A stretch of DNA of 64,000 bases. It comes from Elusimicrobiota bacterium (GTDB lineage: Bacteria; Elusimicrobiota; Elusimicrobia; 2-02-FULL-39-32). The notes under the pieces were generated by a model. That model was not told where the DNA came from. It made no database searches and saw only the letters and a program-made list of their open reading frames with translations. The position numbers and the translations under genes are program-made. Position 1 is the stretch's first letter; every line of letters starts with the position of its first letter. The DNA is taken from positions 1-64,000 of the forward strand of contig JACPBF010000014.1 in the NCBI GenBank assembly GCA_016180425.1, written 5' to 3'. Below, one piece after another: positions 34,519 through 43,989 of this stretch.

Positions 34519-35625
34519 TTATTTTTGACATTTCAGAATAAAATTCTTTAAGTTTTCTTTAGTAGTTTCTGTATTAAATAACAGGGCATTTTCCCGTAAA
34601 CTATTTTTTTCCCAAAAACAGTGATTAAATTTTTCTATTGCCTGCAATAAAGATTCCGGAGTTTTTTCTTTAAAAAAAATGCCAGTTTTATTTTCTTGGA
34701 TCGTTTCTAAAGCCCCGCCTTTAGCATAGGCAATCACTGGCGTCCCGCAGGCCATCGCTTCTAAAGGCACAATCCCAAAATCTTCTGTCCCAGGAAAAAT
34801 CAGAGCTTTACAATGTTGGTAATACCATCTTAATTCCTCATTAGATTTCCAGCCAAGAAATTCAATATTTTTATGCGCCATTTTTTTTAGTTTTTTTTCA
34901 GATGGACCGCTCCCAATAATTTTTAAATTCTGCTTAAGAATATTAAAAACTTGAATGGCAAGATCAACTTTTTTATAAGGCGCTAGAGCTGAAACAATTA
35001 AGTAAAAAGAGGAAGGTTCGGGACTGTTAGATTCAGGCATAAAAAATTGAGTATCTACCGGCGGATGGATTATATGAGCCTCTTTAAAATAATATTTTTT
35101 AATCCGATCTTTTACAAAATTTGAATTTGCGATAAAATAGTTTACATTTTGTGATGAATTTTGATCCCACTTTTGCAAATAGGGACGCAATATTTTCATG
35201 CATGCTCTGACAATGAAATGAGCTTGTTTTGAACTAAAATATTCATCATATTGATCCCAGATATAGCGCATGGGCGTGTGGCAGTAGGAGATATGGAGAG
35301 CATTTTTTTTTACTTTTACCCCTTTAGCCACACAATGGCTTGAGGATAGCACAAGATCATAGTTGGACATATCAAAAGATTCAATGGCTAAAGGCATGAG
35401 AGGTAAATAAGAGCGATATTTTTTTTTAGCGCAAGGCAATTTTTGGATAAAAGATGTGATAATTTTATGGGATTCAATTTTTTTAGAGACTTTTCCTTTA
35501 ATATGGAGCAGAGTGTAAATAGGCGCATCAGGAAAAAGATCGCAAAAAATCTCAAGCACTTTTTCTCCCCCGCGCATGCCTGTAAGCCAGTCATGCACTA
35601 AAGCGATTTTTGGATTTTTATTCAT
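34519..35625 (-). CDS. Glycosyltransferase family 4
   Basis: 368 residues, GT-B fold. The N-terminal acceptor half has WLTGMRGGEKVLEIFCDLFP. The C-terminal donor half has the GT4 signature GTEDFGIVPLEAMACGTPVI with the EX7E pair (E in TEDFG and E in PLEAM). It adds a sugar from an NDP-sugar to the lipid-linked glycan on the cytoplasmic face. It overlaps the next GT4 gene by 4 bp. Confidence 0.93.
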   Translation of the reverse strand: MNKNPKIALVHDWLTGMRGGEKVLEIFCDLFPDAPIYTLLHIKGKVSKKIESHKIITSFIQKLPCAKKKYRSYLPLMPLAIESFDMSNYDLVLSSSHCVAKGVKVKKNALHISYCHTPMRYIWDQYDEYFSSKQAHFIVRACMKILRPYLQKWDQNSSQNVNYFIANSNFVKDRIKKYYFKEAHIIHPPVDTQFFMPESNSPEPSSFYLIVSALAPYKKVDLAIQVFNILKQNLKIIGSGPSEKKLKKMAHKNIEFLGWKSNEELRWYYQHCKALIFPGTEDFGIVPLEAMACGTPVIAYAKGGALETIQENKTGIFFKEKTPESLLQAIEKFNHCFWEKNSLRENALLFNTETTKENLKNFILKCQK

Positions 35626-36698
35626 CTTAAAGATAATTCAGAATAAACTTTTGCGGTTTCAGCCGCGCATTTTTCCCAGGAAAACCTTTTTAAATTTTCA
35701 GACCCTTTGATACTTAAATTTTTTCGAACCTCTTCCTTATTCCAACATTCACAAATACGATCCGCAAGCTCTCTTGGATCTTCCGGATTAAAAAATAGAG
35801 CCGCGTCCCCAAGTATTTCAGGAAGGGAACTGGAACAAGATGAGATCACTGGAATTCCAAATTGCATTGCCTCTAGGGGTGGAAAACCAAAACCCTCATA
35901 GCTGGATGGAAACACAAAGAGCCTTGCATTTTTGTACAGATCTCGCAGTTGAGCGAGGGAGATTTCTCCTAGGATAGAAATTTGAGGGCAGAGGGAAGAG
36001 TTTAAAAGATGCGGCATAAAATTTTTGCCAGCCAGGATCAAGTTTAAATCTTTGATTTTTTTTTGGGCAATGCTAAATCCTTGAATTAAGGTACTTATGT
36101 TCTTGCTGGGCTTTAGGTTGCCTACATAAAGAACATATTCTTTGGAGCGTCCTAGGTTTGAATAATCTCTTGAGCTTTCTTGTTTAGATGTTTGAACCCA
36201 CACATTTCCCGCTCCTGAATAGATCACCCTTATTTTTTTATCAGGGATCTTAAACCACTTTAAAATGTCTTTTTTGGTATTTTCAGAAACTGTAATAATC
36301 AAATTTGCTTTTCTACAAGCTGCTTCTAGCATGGTTCTAGCATATAGATAGGCTAATCTAGAGGGTGGAAAGTAAAGGTGAATCAAGTCATGAATGGTCA
36401 CTACGAAATTATCACCATAAGTAATAGGAATATTATAGTGTGGAAAATGGATAAGATCACAATGGGCTTTTTCTTTAGATATAATTTTTGGAAAAAATAT
36501 TTGCTCTTTTAAAGAATAAATTGGAAAATCAGCTAGAACTTTTCTAGCTTGATATTGGCTGATTTTTTCTAGATTTCCAAAAAGCGTGAATTCAAGATCA
36601 GGAAAGGAGGCGAGGTGATTTAAAGTATTTCTTATATAGGTTCCAATACCAGAGTGCGTAATCATCCTTGCATCATAACCAATTTTTAGCTGTGCCAT
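35622..36698 (-). CDS. Glycosyltransferase family 4
   Basis: About 358 residues from the ATG at 36698. The N-terminal motif KIGYDARMITHSGIGTYIRN is typical of GT4 mannosyl/rhamnosyl transferases. The donor half has YEGFGFPPLEAMQFGIPVI. The frame is open to 36791, but the extra N-terminus is the back-translation of a perfect hairpin (36700-36740) and the end of the preceding gene; the family start fits ATG 36698, one base below that gene's stop. It overlaps the following GT4 gene by 4 bp. Confidence 0.92.
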   Translation of the reverse strand: MAQLKIGYDARMITHSGIGTYIRNTLNHLASFPDLEFTLFGNLEKISQYQARKVLADFPIYSLKEQIFFPKIISKEKAHCDLIHFPHYNIPITYGDNFVVTIHDLIHLYFPPSRLAYLYARTMLEAACRKANLIITVSENTKKDILKWFKIPDKKIRVIYSGAGNVWVQTSKQESSRDYSNLGRSKEYVLYVGNLKPSKNISTLIQGFSIAQKKIKDLNLILAGKNFMPHLLNSSLCPQISILGEISLAQLRDLYKNARLFVFPSSYEGFGFPPLEAMQFGIPVISSCSSSLPEILGDAALFFNPEDPRELADRICECWNKEEVRKNLSIKGSENLKRFSWEKCAAETAKVYSELSLR

Positions 36699-36699
36699 A

Positions 36700-36740
36700 T
36701 TAACCCGAAACATTCCCTGGTTGTGAATGTTTCGGGTTAA
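36700..36740. repeat. Perfect 16-bp hairpin at a gene junction
   Basis: Arms 36700-36715 and 36725-36740 (TTAACCCGAAACATTC and its complement) flank a 9-nt loop. The hairpin encodes the last 12 residues and stop of the membrane protein gene, and ends 2 bp before the next ATG. It could slow or end transcription or shield the GT4 start. No U-tract follows. Confidence 0.8.
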
Positions 36741-37905
36741 GAGAAGCGGTGAGGTTGAACTCTGGATTGAAATTTTTCGCCCCAAGTTCAAAGAACCAGA
36801 GTATTGAAAAAATTGTTAAAAGGATAATAACTCTGGCGGAACTGGCATGATAATTCCAAACATCCCCTTTAACTATAGTGCAAAATAAGCTTTGTATTGT
36901 ACAAAGGGTTCCCCAAAACGTGGGATATTTAAAAAATAAATAAAATGTAAATGGTATAAGTAAAATTGTGAGGAAAAGAATGCTCAATGTCCTGGTATAT
37001 TCTGTTAAAGAGGTTTTTTGAGAAATGCCAATCCATCCTTCTTTTATGATGCCCCCAAATGGAACCGTGATGCGATTAAGTTCCCAATTAGTAAATTCTG
37101 ATAATCTTGCGGAGACATAAGTATGCCATATTATTACAACAACCATTGGAATAAGGCTTAACATTATATTGTTTCTAAGTTTTTGATTTGTAAGGAGGTA
37201 TTGTAAATTATTTTTTTTGAAGGTAGATTCTTTTCCATCCTCAGAATTTTCTTTATTAATATTTTTATTGAAACAAAATTCATAGATAAGGATACTCAAT
37301 GGAACTAAAATTGCCACTTCTCTTACCAAAGAAGCTATTGAAAAGAGAAAAATTGAAAACTTCTTGAATTTTTTTTTCCAAAAATAGAGACCCCAGAAAA
37401 TAAAAGCGGTCATGAGTGTTTCAGAAAGCGTGCGAAACGCGGCATAGGTAAGCCCTGTTGTAAAAAGGCCTGCTAAAGAGCACCAGAAAGGGTTTAGTTT
37501 TTCAAGGCGGGCTAATTTCCAAAGCGCAAAACCTATGGAAAACCATCCTAATATATTTAATATGAAAAGAGAAAAAGGATAATAGGTTGGTTTACCTAAA
37601 GCTACTAGATGTGCTAGAAAAGGATATCCCATCCGACGATAACGATAGAGAGGAGAATCTAAATATTGCACAACGGATTTTGAGATCAAGAGAGGGTCAA
37701 AAGTAAGTGCGTAAAAGAATTGTCCATCATAGGATTTCCAAGGTTTGATGCGGGGATCTGTTTTATGCGCAAGTTCTAAGGTATGTGATCCAATCGTTAG
37801 GGCATCAAAAATAGAGTGATTCCATATCCCACGCATAGAGCTGTGCCAAACATTAAAGAAAATAAATATTAATGCCAGCCAATAGAATTTATTTTTTTTA
37901 AGCAT
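36700..37905 (-). CDS. Multi-spanning membrane protein, AZOBR_p60025-like glycopolymer family
   Basis: 401 residues, mostly hydrophobic with about eight to ten membrane segments. Early motifs YDGQFFYALTFDP and RYRRMGYPFLAHLVALG match my recollection of membrane proteins linked to cell-surface glycopolymer formation, with a GT-C-like layout (acidic residues in the first loop). It may transfer sugar from a lipid-linked donor on the outer face of the inner membrane. Its last 12 residues (NPKHSQPGNVSG) are encoded by a perfect inverted repeat, so the tail may be recent. It starts 3 bp below the GT2 gene at 37909. Confidence 0.7.
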   Translation of the reverse strand: MLKKNKFYWLALIFIFFNVWHSSMRGIWNHSIFDALTIGSHTLELAHKTDPRIKPWKSYDGQFFYALTFDPLLISKSVVQYLDSPLYRYRRMGYPFLAHLVALGKPTYYPFSLFILNILGWFSIGFALWKLARLEKLNPFWCSLAGLFTTGLTYAAFRTLSETLMTAFIFWGLYFWKKKFKKFSIFLFSIASLVREVAILVPLSILIYEFCFNKNINKENSEDGKESTFKKNNLQYLLTNQKLRNNIMLSLIPMVVVIIWHTYVSARLSEFTNWELNRITVPFGGIIKEGWIGISQKTSLTEYTRTLSILFLTILLIPFTFYLFFKYPTFWGTLCTIQSLFCTIVKGDVWNYHASSARVIILLTIFSILWFFELGAKNFNPEFNLTASLNPKHSQPGNVSG

Positions 37906-37908
37906 GGG

Positions 37909-38607
37909 TTAATCGCAAAAACGATATTTAATTAAACACCAAAAATAAACAAAGGCATCTCTCCATGTTATTTTTTTGCCTTCTTCATAAGTTCTGCCGC
38001 TGTAAGAGATAGGGGTTTCAAATACCCTTAATTTATTTTTAAAAATTTTGGCTGTTATTTCTGGCTCAAAACCGAATCTGTTACTTTGTAGTTTAATTTG
38101 TTTTATAACAGAAGATCGAAAAACTTTATAGCAGGTTCCCATATCTGAAAGATTGGTGTTATAAAGAACATTGGTTAATAAAGTAAAAACTAAATTTCCA
38201 AAATAGTGCCAAAAAAGCAATACCCGATGAGGTCCTCCTAAGAATCTGGAACCATAGACCACGTCTGCTTGATTATCTAAAATGGGTTGTAGGAGTTTCG
38301 CATAATCAGAAGGGTTATATTCTAAATCCGCATCCTGTATTAGAATCACGTCTCCTTGTGCTTGGGAGAGCCCAGTTCTAATGGCTGCACCCTTTCCTTT
38401 ATTTACTTCATGGAAAAGCATTTTAATATTTGGATCATCTAGCTTAATTAATAGATCTTTAGTGCCATCATTAGAATTATCATCAATTACAATAATTTCC
38501 TTTGGGATGTCCACTGCTTTAACTCTTTCTAAGATTTCAAGAATTGTATTTTTTTCATTATAAACCGGGATAAGAACGGAAAGAATAAAATGTTTATTAT
38601 TCAACAT
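37909..38607 (-). CDS. Glycosyltransferase family 2 (polyprenyl-phosphate sugar synthase-like)
   Basis: 232 residues, GT-A fold. Motifs: VLIPVYNEKNTILEIL, IVIDDNSNDGT, the metal motif QDADLEYNP, and GSRFLGG. This is the dolichol-phosphate mannose synthase-like group, which makes undecaprenyl-phosphate-linked sugars used by GT-C enzymes on the outer face. There is no C-terminal membrane anchor. The adjacent GT-C-like gene at 36700-37905 and those at 43986-47842 are plausible users of its product. Confidence 0.92.
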   Translation of the reverse strand: MLNNKHFILSVLIPVYNEKNTILEILERVKAVDIPKEIIVIDDNSNDGTKDLLIKLDDPNIKMLFHEVNKGKGAAIRTGLSQAQGDVILIQDADLEYNPSDYAKLLQPILDNQADVVYGSRFLGGPHRVLLFWHYFGNLVFTLLTNVLYNTNLSDMGTCYKVFRSSVIKQIKLQSNRFGFEPEITAKIFKNKLRVFETPISYSGRTYEEGKKITWRDAFVYFWCLIKYRFCD

Positions 38608-40668
38608 TTATTTTACCCACTCCTTCATTAGTAAAATTACATCACCTGCATTTTTTTGAATTGAAATGATCTTAGTGTGATCTCCAAACGGCATCCATTG
38701 CTCCGGAGACCTGTTTTGATTAAATAAAATAATAGTTTCTTGATTTATACAGCTTGAAAGGTGCGCAATAAAAGTATCAATGCAAACAACCCCCTTAGCT
38801 TTTTTTATCAGCCCAGCCAGAAGCGGGATGGTTGTCCTGCCGGCTAGATTGATACAGGAAGAACTTTCAGTCAGCTCACGAGTAAAAGGTAAATCGTCAA
38901 TACTGCCAGTCATGATTGGTTGAATATTAGCATTTTCAAGATATGAAATTATTTTTTTCCATTCGCTGATTTTCCAATGTTTTGATTGTTGATTTTTTAG
39001 GTTTGCTCCGGAAAATGGATGAAGTAGAATAAAATTTTTTGTTTTGCCAAAGTCGTATTTGTCCAAAAATGGTTTTAATTCGTTTTCGGAGATTAAATAG
39101 TCAACTGAAATAGGTTCTCTTTTAGGATTGGGGATCATTTCTTTTATAAGATCAAAAAAATGTTCGGTTTCATGAATCCCTTCACGCCAATCTATTTTTA
39201 TATTGAGAAGGCTGCTAAATCCGCCAGTTGGGAATCCAATCCTAACCTTATTTCCAGCCAAAAATAAGAATGGAATAAAATTTGGAAAATAGGCCCTAAG
39301 GTCTAAAGACAGGTCATATTTTTCATCTCTCATTTTTTTTAGAATGAAGAAAGTATCCAAAATCATTTTATAAATGCTTTGAAATAAGCACCCTTGTCTA
39401 TTTAGTAAAAAATGGTTAAAAGTGTAAACCTGATGAATAAAGGGATTTTCCTTTAGGATTGGAACGGCCCAAGATCCTGCAATATAATGAATTTCAGCAT
39501 TAGGAAAAGAATTTTTTATCGCTGGCAAGATTTGTAGAGACATTAACACATCTCCCAAATGATCTATTTTTACTATTAAGATTTTTTTAGGACTTGGCAT
39601 TGAAAAGATTTTTTTAGGGTGAACTACTTGACTAAGGAAAAAATCAAGAATTTTTATGAAGAAGATGAGGAGAGGATTTTTTGCCAGCAGACCAAAATTC
39701 AGGCGATCCCCATTTTGATTAAAGTTAGGTGAAAGAGGTTGTATCTTTTTTTTTAAAAATAAGAAGAAAATAGATTGGATGAGGCCAAGCCAGCAAAATA
39801 AAATGGAATTAATTTTTTTTAGCCTTAAGTAACGAAGCATGTCCCTCATTATGATTAAAGGAAAAAGAAATAATAAGAATAGAATTCTATTTTGAAGTTT
39901 AGAATTTTTGTAAATAACCAGCAGGCGATTTCTCCATCGGTAGAAAGATTGATAAGGCTCAAATTCTCCTCCTGAGCTTTTTGATCCAAGATGCACAACT
40001 TCAGCTTTTGGAACGTAAAGCAGTTTCCATCCCAACTTTTGGGCCCTTAAACAATAATCTAGATCTTCAGAATAGGTAAAGAAGACCTCATCAAACTCCC
40101 CAACATTTTCAATAGTTTCTCTTTTAATCATTAAAGCACATGCTGAAAGGAAATTGCATTTTTCTTTTCTTTCATACTGTCCAATATCTAGTTTATTCAA
40201 CCCTCTATTTTTTGCCAGGGATCTCCAAACAATAAATTCCCCGCCAGCGGCCCAAAGTATTTTTTTCTCAAAATTTGAGAATATTTTTGGAGCCGAGAGT
40301 CCTATAGAACTATCTTCTTTCATAGGGTTCACCAGCTCTAATAGACAACCCTGTTTAATTTCCGCATCATTATTCAAAATAAAGTAAAATTCCGGTTTCC
40401 ATAGTCTGGTTGCTTGAGCGATTCCAAAATTGATTCCTCCTGCAAAGCCAAGATTTTTTTTTAAGGATAAAAAAGTAACAGATGTAAATTCATTTTTAAG
40501 TGTTTGTGTATTTTTTTGTAAACCATTTTCTATCACTAAAATTTTATTAATTGGATAAGAATCGTTCAAAACAGACTGGATACAGTTTCTAGTAAGTTGT
40601 TCATTACCAAAATGTAGGATAATTGTGGATATCGCTAAGGAGTCTTTTTTTTCAGAATACATGTGCAT
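38608..40668 (-). CDS. Fused glycosyltransferase: GT2 plus GT9 (heptosyltransferase-like)
   Basis: 686 residues in two enzymes. Residues about 12-260 are a GT2 domain of the rhamnosyl-transferase-like kind (STIILHFGNEQLTRNCIQSV, KKNLGFAGGINFGI, NNDAEI as the metal motif). A hydrophobic linker (about 270-300) follows. Residues about 360-685 are a GT9 domain (ILIVKIDHLGDVLMSLQILPAI at its start, INLAGRTTIPLLAGLIKKA near its end). GT9 enzymes usually add heptose to the LPS core, so the fusion may couple two successive transfers. The ATG at 40668 is followed by a second in-frame ATG two codons on. The gene below starts at once (38607). Confidence 0.88.
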   Translation of the reverse strand: MHMYSEKKDSLAISTIILHFGNEQLTRNCIQSVLNDSYPINKILVIENGLQKNTQTLKNEFTSVTFLSLKKNLGFAGGINFGIAQATRLWKPEFYFILNNDAEIKQGCLLELVNPMKEDSSIGLSAPKIFSNFEKKILWAAGGEFIVWRSLAKNRGLNKLDIGQYERKEKCNFLSACALMIKRETIENVGEFDEVFFTYSEDLDYCLRAQKLGWKLLYVPKAEVVHLGSKSSGGEFEPYQSFYRWRNRLLVIYKNSKLQNRILFLLFLFPLIIMRDMLRYLRLKKINSILFCWLGLIQSIFFLFLKKKIQPLSPNFNQNGDRLNFGLLAKNPLLIFFIKILDFFLSQVVHPKKIFSMPSPKKILIVKIDHLGDVLMSLQILPAIKNSFPNAEIHYIAGSWAVPILKENPFIHQVYTFNHFLLNRQGCLFQSIYKMILDTFFILKKMRDEKYDLSLDLRAYFPNFIPFLFLAGNKVRIGFPTGGFSSLLNIKIDWREGIHETEHFFDLIKEMIPNPKREPISVDYLISENELKPFLDKYDFGKTKNFILLHPFSGANLKNQQSKHWKISEWKKIISYLENANIQPIMTGSIDDLPFTRELTESSSCINLAGRTTIPLLAGLIKKAKGVVCIDTFIAHLSSCINQETIILFNQNRSPEQWMPFGDHTKIISIQKNAGDVILLMKEWVK

Positions 40669-40748
40669 TAATATTGGATAAAGATTGCTTTATTAGAATG
40701 TTTCTCTAAATTTCTAAAAATTTTAAAATCAACAAGTAAAGGTTTGAA

Positions 40749-42593
40749 TTAGTCAATCCTGGGAGAAAAGTCATAGTATCTAAGCGTTAAATTAATATTA
40801 TAGAATGGGTCTGGTCTAGATAGGAACTCATCCCATTTTAGCTGAAACGATTTTTTTTCTTCAAGAGGATAATGGTTTAATTCAGGGCTGGCTTGATGGG
40901 ACATTAAAGTGCTAAACGGCGTCCATACAATCCAAAGGCTAGATTTCCTTACCTTAAAACAATAATCAATATCATAGAGTTTAGGATGTTCATTTTCATT
41001 AAATCCATCAAGCGAATTGAAAATTTTAGCATCGGTCAAAAGACATGCCCCGCTTACCGCGCTGCAGTTTCTAATAATTTGATGGGGTTGATTATAAATA
41101 AGGGCTTTATCAGGAACACCTTTAAAGGCTTCATCCATAAATTCATTCAATCCCAGGATTATACCGCCATGGAGTATCTTATTGTTGAGGGAGAGAATTT
41201 TTGGTCCTACGATTCCAACATCTTTTCTTTGGATTGGTTCTAATAGAGATTCCAGCCAATCTTCTTGCATAATTTCTAATTTTTCATCCATAAATAGCAG
41301 ATATTTCCCAGATGCATGTTGCCTTGCAATATTCAGTATTTTAGACTTATTTAAACCTTGTAGATTATCGGCAAAAATAAATGAGTATTCTTTAAATGAG
41401 TTTTTGAATTTGAGAGAGAGTAAATTTTCTGAACAACATATGAATTCAACGTTTTTATAACTACTTTTTTTTAAGATACTTTTAAGGCAACGTTGACTAT
41501 AGAATTCAGATGAGACATGGATGATAAGGCTGATCGTTGGCTTTCCAAGAATGGAGAAATGGGAACGATAGATACCCCTTTCAGAAGGTTCATCAACTTT
41601 TACCTCATTTCCAATGCTTTTATAATAGCTTTCTAATGCTTTTTTTCCAGCATGGTAAGCGTAGTTTTTAGCAATAGGCGTTGAAGCGGTTGAACCGGGA
41701 CTTTTTCTCCAACTATAAAGAACATACGGGATATGGGCTATTCGATCAGTCTTATGGATGGCTCTAAGAAGAAGATCATAATCTTGCGCGCCATCAAAGC
41801 CAGGCAGGAATCCTCCAATATCATCAAAAATTTTCTTCCTAATGAAAACTAAATGACCGATATAATTGTGGCAGAGCAGTTCATCTGGAGAATAATCAGG
41901 TTTAAAATAAACCTCTTTTTGCACATCTTTAAGATCAATTTTATCATTATCAGAATAAATAATATCTAGTTGTGGCGATTGGTTTAATTTTTCAACCGCC
42001 CGGTACAAAGCATCTTTTGTCATCAGGTCATCCTGATCAATAAATGTAATGAATTCACCGTTTGCTAAAGAGGAGGCTTTACTTGAGGCGGCAACGATTC
42101 CTAAGTTTGCTTGGTTAAAAGCCAGGAGAATTCTCACTTCTCGCTCCGCAGCGCTTTTTAAAGTATCAATTAGTTCAGGTTGATTGGAACCATCATCACA
42201 AATACAAAGTTCCCAAAAAGGATAAGATTGTGAAAGAATACTATCTAATGTTTTATTAAAATAATAGATATCGCTTTTATAGGTTGGAATAACAATGCTA
42301 ATCACAGGACGGTAAGAGAATTGGTATGAAAGACGATTTAGCTCTTTAAATTTTTCAGCGCTTATTCTATTTTTTTTCATCCAAATTTGATAAATTTCAT
42401 TTGGTTCCAAAAAATTGCTTTCAAGATATTTCTCATTGATCCATATTTTTTTATTTTTTAAGCGGTAAAAGATTTTTTGAAAAGTGGTTTCTAACCCGTC
42501 TGATCTAAGGGAGTCAATAATACGATAGATTGTGTAGTAGAGTTTTCTAGCCACATTTTTATTTTTTAAGATAGATTGTAGTTGGTTTGGCAT
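40749..42593 (-). CDS. Two-domain glycosyltransferase family 2
   Basis: 614 residues. After an N-terminal stretch of about 95 residues, a GT2 domain (about 97-345) has SIVIPTYKSDIYYFNKTLDS, CICDDGSN and the DQDD metal motif. A second GT2-like domain (about 350-600) has SLIIHVSSEFYSQRCLKSI but a weaker metal site, with MDEKLE at the expected place. This layout is common in polysaccharide clusters for enzymes adding two residues, or for pairs with one inactive domain. It stands alone with 80-85 bp gaps on both sides. Confidence 0.88.
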   Translation of the reverse strand: MPNQLQSILKNKNVARKLYYTIYRIIDSLRSDGLETTFQKIFYRLKNKKIWINEKYLESNFLEPNEIYQIWMKKNRISAEKFKELNRLSYQFSYRPVISIVIPTYKSDIYYFNKTLDSILSQSYPFWELCICDDGSNQPELIDTLKSAAEREVRILLAFNQANLGIVAASSKASSLANGEFITFIDQDDLMTKDALYRAVEKLNQSPQLDIIYSDNDKIDLKDVQKEVYFKPDYSPDELLCHNYIGHLVFIRKKIFDDIGGFLPGFDGAQDYDLLLRAIHKTDRIAHIPYVLYSWRKSPGSTASTPIAKNYAYHAGKKALESYYKSIGNEVKVDEPSERGIYRSHFSILGKPTISLIIHVSSEFYSQRCLKSILKKSSYKNVEFICCSENLLSLKFKNSFKEYSFIFADNLQGLNKSKILNIARQHASGKYLLFMDEKLEIMQEDWLESLLEPIQRKDVGIVGPKILSLNNKILHGGIILGLNEFMDEAFKGVPDKALIYNQPHQIIRNCSAVSGACLLTDAKIFNSLDGFNENEHPKLYDIDYCFKVRKSSLWIVWTPFSTLMSHQASPELNHYPLEEKKSFQLKWDEFLSRPDPFYNINLTLRYYDFSPRID

Positions 42594-42678
42594 AAATTTT
42601 AATTAATCATGAATTCTTGCATTAAGCTACAACGATTATTCCGCACACTAGTGATTCTTAAAGATCATAACTAAAAAT

Positions 42679-43989
42679 TCAAGTTAACCGTTCATTCTCT
42701 GGAGTGAGAGAGCCTAAAGCATATAGAACTAGAAACCAGAAAGTAAGATTCATGCGAAAACTTTCATGCACCCTAACTGCTAAAAGATTCTCAGTGCTTG
42801 AAAGAATAAAGAATGAAAGAAATAATGAAATAAGTATGGAATTTTTTAGTTTATTTACCGTATGAAAGGTATAGATTCGTATGTATAAAAAAATAGTATA
42901 GCAAATATAAATCCAGGAAAAAAAACCGAACAGGCCAGTCTCTGTTAAGGTGTGTAACATAAAATTGTGCGCATGCCATCCATTCTTAAAAAACGTATTC
43001 TTAATCCCTGCAAACTGATCCAATTGGGTTAAGTATTGCGTATAAGCAATGTGGTCATAAGTTCCAAATCCAATGCCAGTAATGGGGTGATCCATAAACA
43101 TTTGAAAAGATTCTTTCCAAATATTGATCCTATTTTTCATCCCATTATCTTTATAAAAATTTATTAGGGATGAAAATAATTGGGTCTTCATGAATGAGTT
43201 GTTTAATAAAAAAAATAGGAAGGCCGAAGCAAATAAAGAGATTGATAGAATTAATTTTTTAAACTGTCCTAGGTTCAATACAAAAATTAAGGTTGTTGTT
43301 AGTGTTAGCGTTAAGAAACCTGTTCTTGAATAGAGCATAGTAATGGCCAAAGCTGATACCGACCAAACCAAGCCATTCATAATTTTAAAAATTTTATCTT
43401 TATTGTTTAAGGTATTTGCAAGGAAGAATGGAGCAAAAAAATTAAGAACCCAGGTTATTTGTAATTTACCTAACCATGAATTATTTTTTATATGATATGC
43501 GCCTAGAGACATGCCTTCATTCAGCCTCCAGGAAATAACTTTTAGCGCTAAAAATAAAATAGAGAGAGTGATGATATTCCATGCAATTGATGAAATATTT
43601 TTATCATCTAACAATACGGCGAAAAATACTAAAAATAATAAAACTATTGTTGAAAGAATAAATGCATAGAGGCTTAAGAGCAGGTTGCTTGAAAATAGGG
43701 ATGAGAGTAAAAAAGAAGCGAATAAAAAGTATAGCGGGGTCAATAAAAATTTAAATTTTTTAATTTTATTAATATCAAGCCCGTTTAAAAAAATGTAGGA
43801 TAAAAATGAAAGCGAAAAAAAGACGATGTAAAGCTTAGGCCAGGACAATACAAGAAATAAGATTTTCCTTTCCTCTATTCCAAAGGGGAATCTTGGAAAA
43901 TCCCCAGTTACCATGAAACCCAGGCCTAAGTAAAATAACCAGCAATAGGATTTTTTTAAAACACATTTTATAAAGTTGACTGTTTTCAT
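42679..43989 (-). CDS. O-antigen ligase/polymerase (WaaL/Wzy_C family)
   Basis: 436 residues with about eleven to twelve membrane helices. The periplasmic loop has the Wzy_C/WaaL signature: HPITGIGFGTYDH, then WHAHNFMLHTLTETGLFGFF (the His-x-His-Asn and late Glu). Such proteins either polymerise lipid-linked repeats or ligate the finished glycan to lipid A-core. An ABC exporter is also encoded here, so a ligase role fits better than a Wzy role, but sequence does not decide. It overlaps the preceding gene by 4 bp. Confidence 0.85.
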   Translation of the reverse strand: MKTVNFIKCVLKKSYCWLFYLGLGFMVTGDFPRFPFGIEERKILFLVLSWPKLYIVFFSLSFLSYIFLNGLDINKIKKFKFLLTPLYFLFASFLLSSLFSSNLLLSLYAFILSTIVLLFLVFFAVLLDDKNISSIAWNIITLSILFLALKVISWRLNEGMSLGAYHIKNNSWLGKLQITWVLNFFAPFFLANTLNNKDKIFKIMNGLVWSVSALAITMLYSRTGFLTLTLTTTLIFVLNLGQFKKLILSISLFASAFLFFLLNNSFMKTQLFSSLINFYKDNGMKNRINIWKESFQMFMDHPITGIGFGTYDHIAYTQYLTQLDQFAGIKNTFFKNGWHAHNFMLHTLTETGLFGFFSWIYICYTIFLYIRIYTFHTVNKLKNSILISLFLSFFILSSTENLLAVRVHESFRMNLTFWFLVLYALGSLTPENERLT

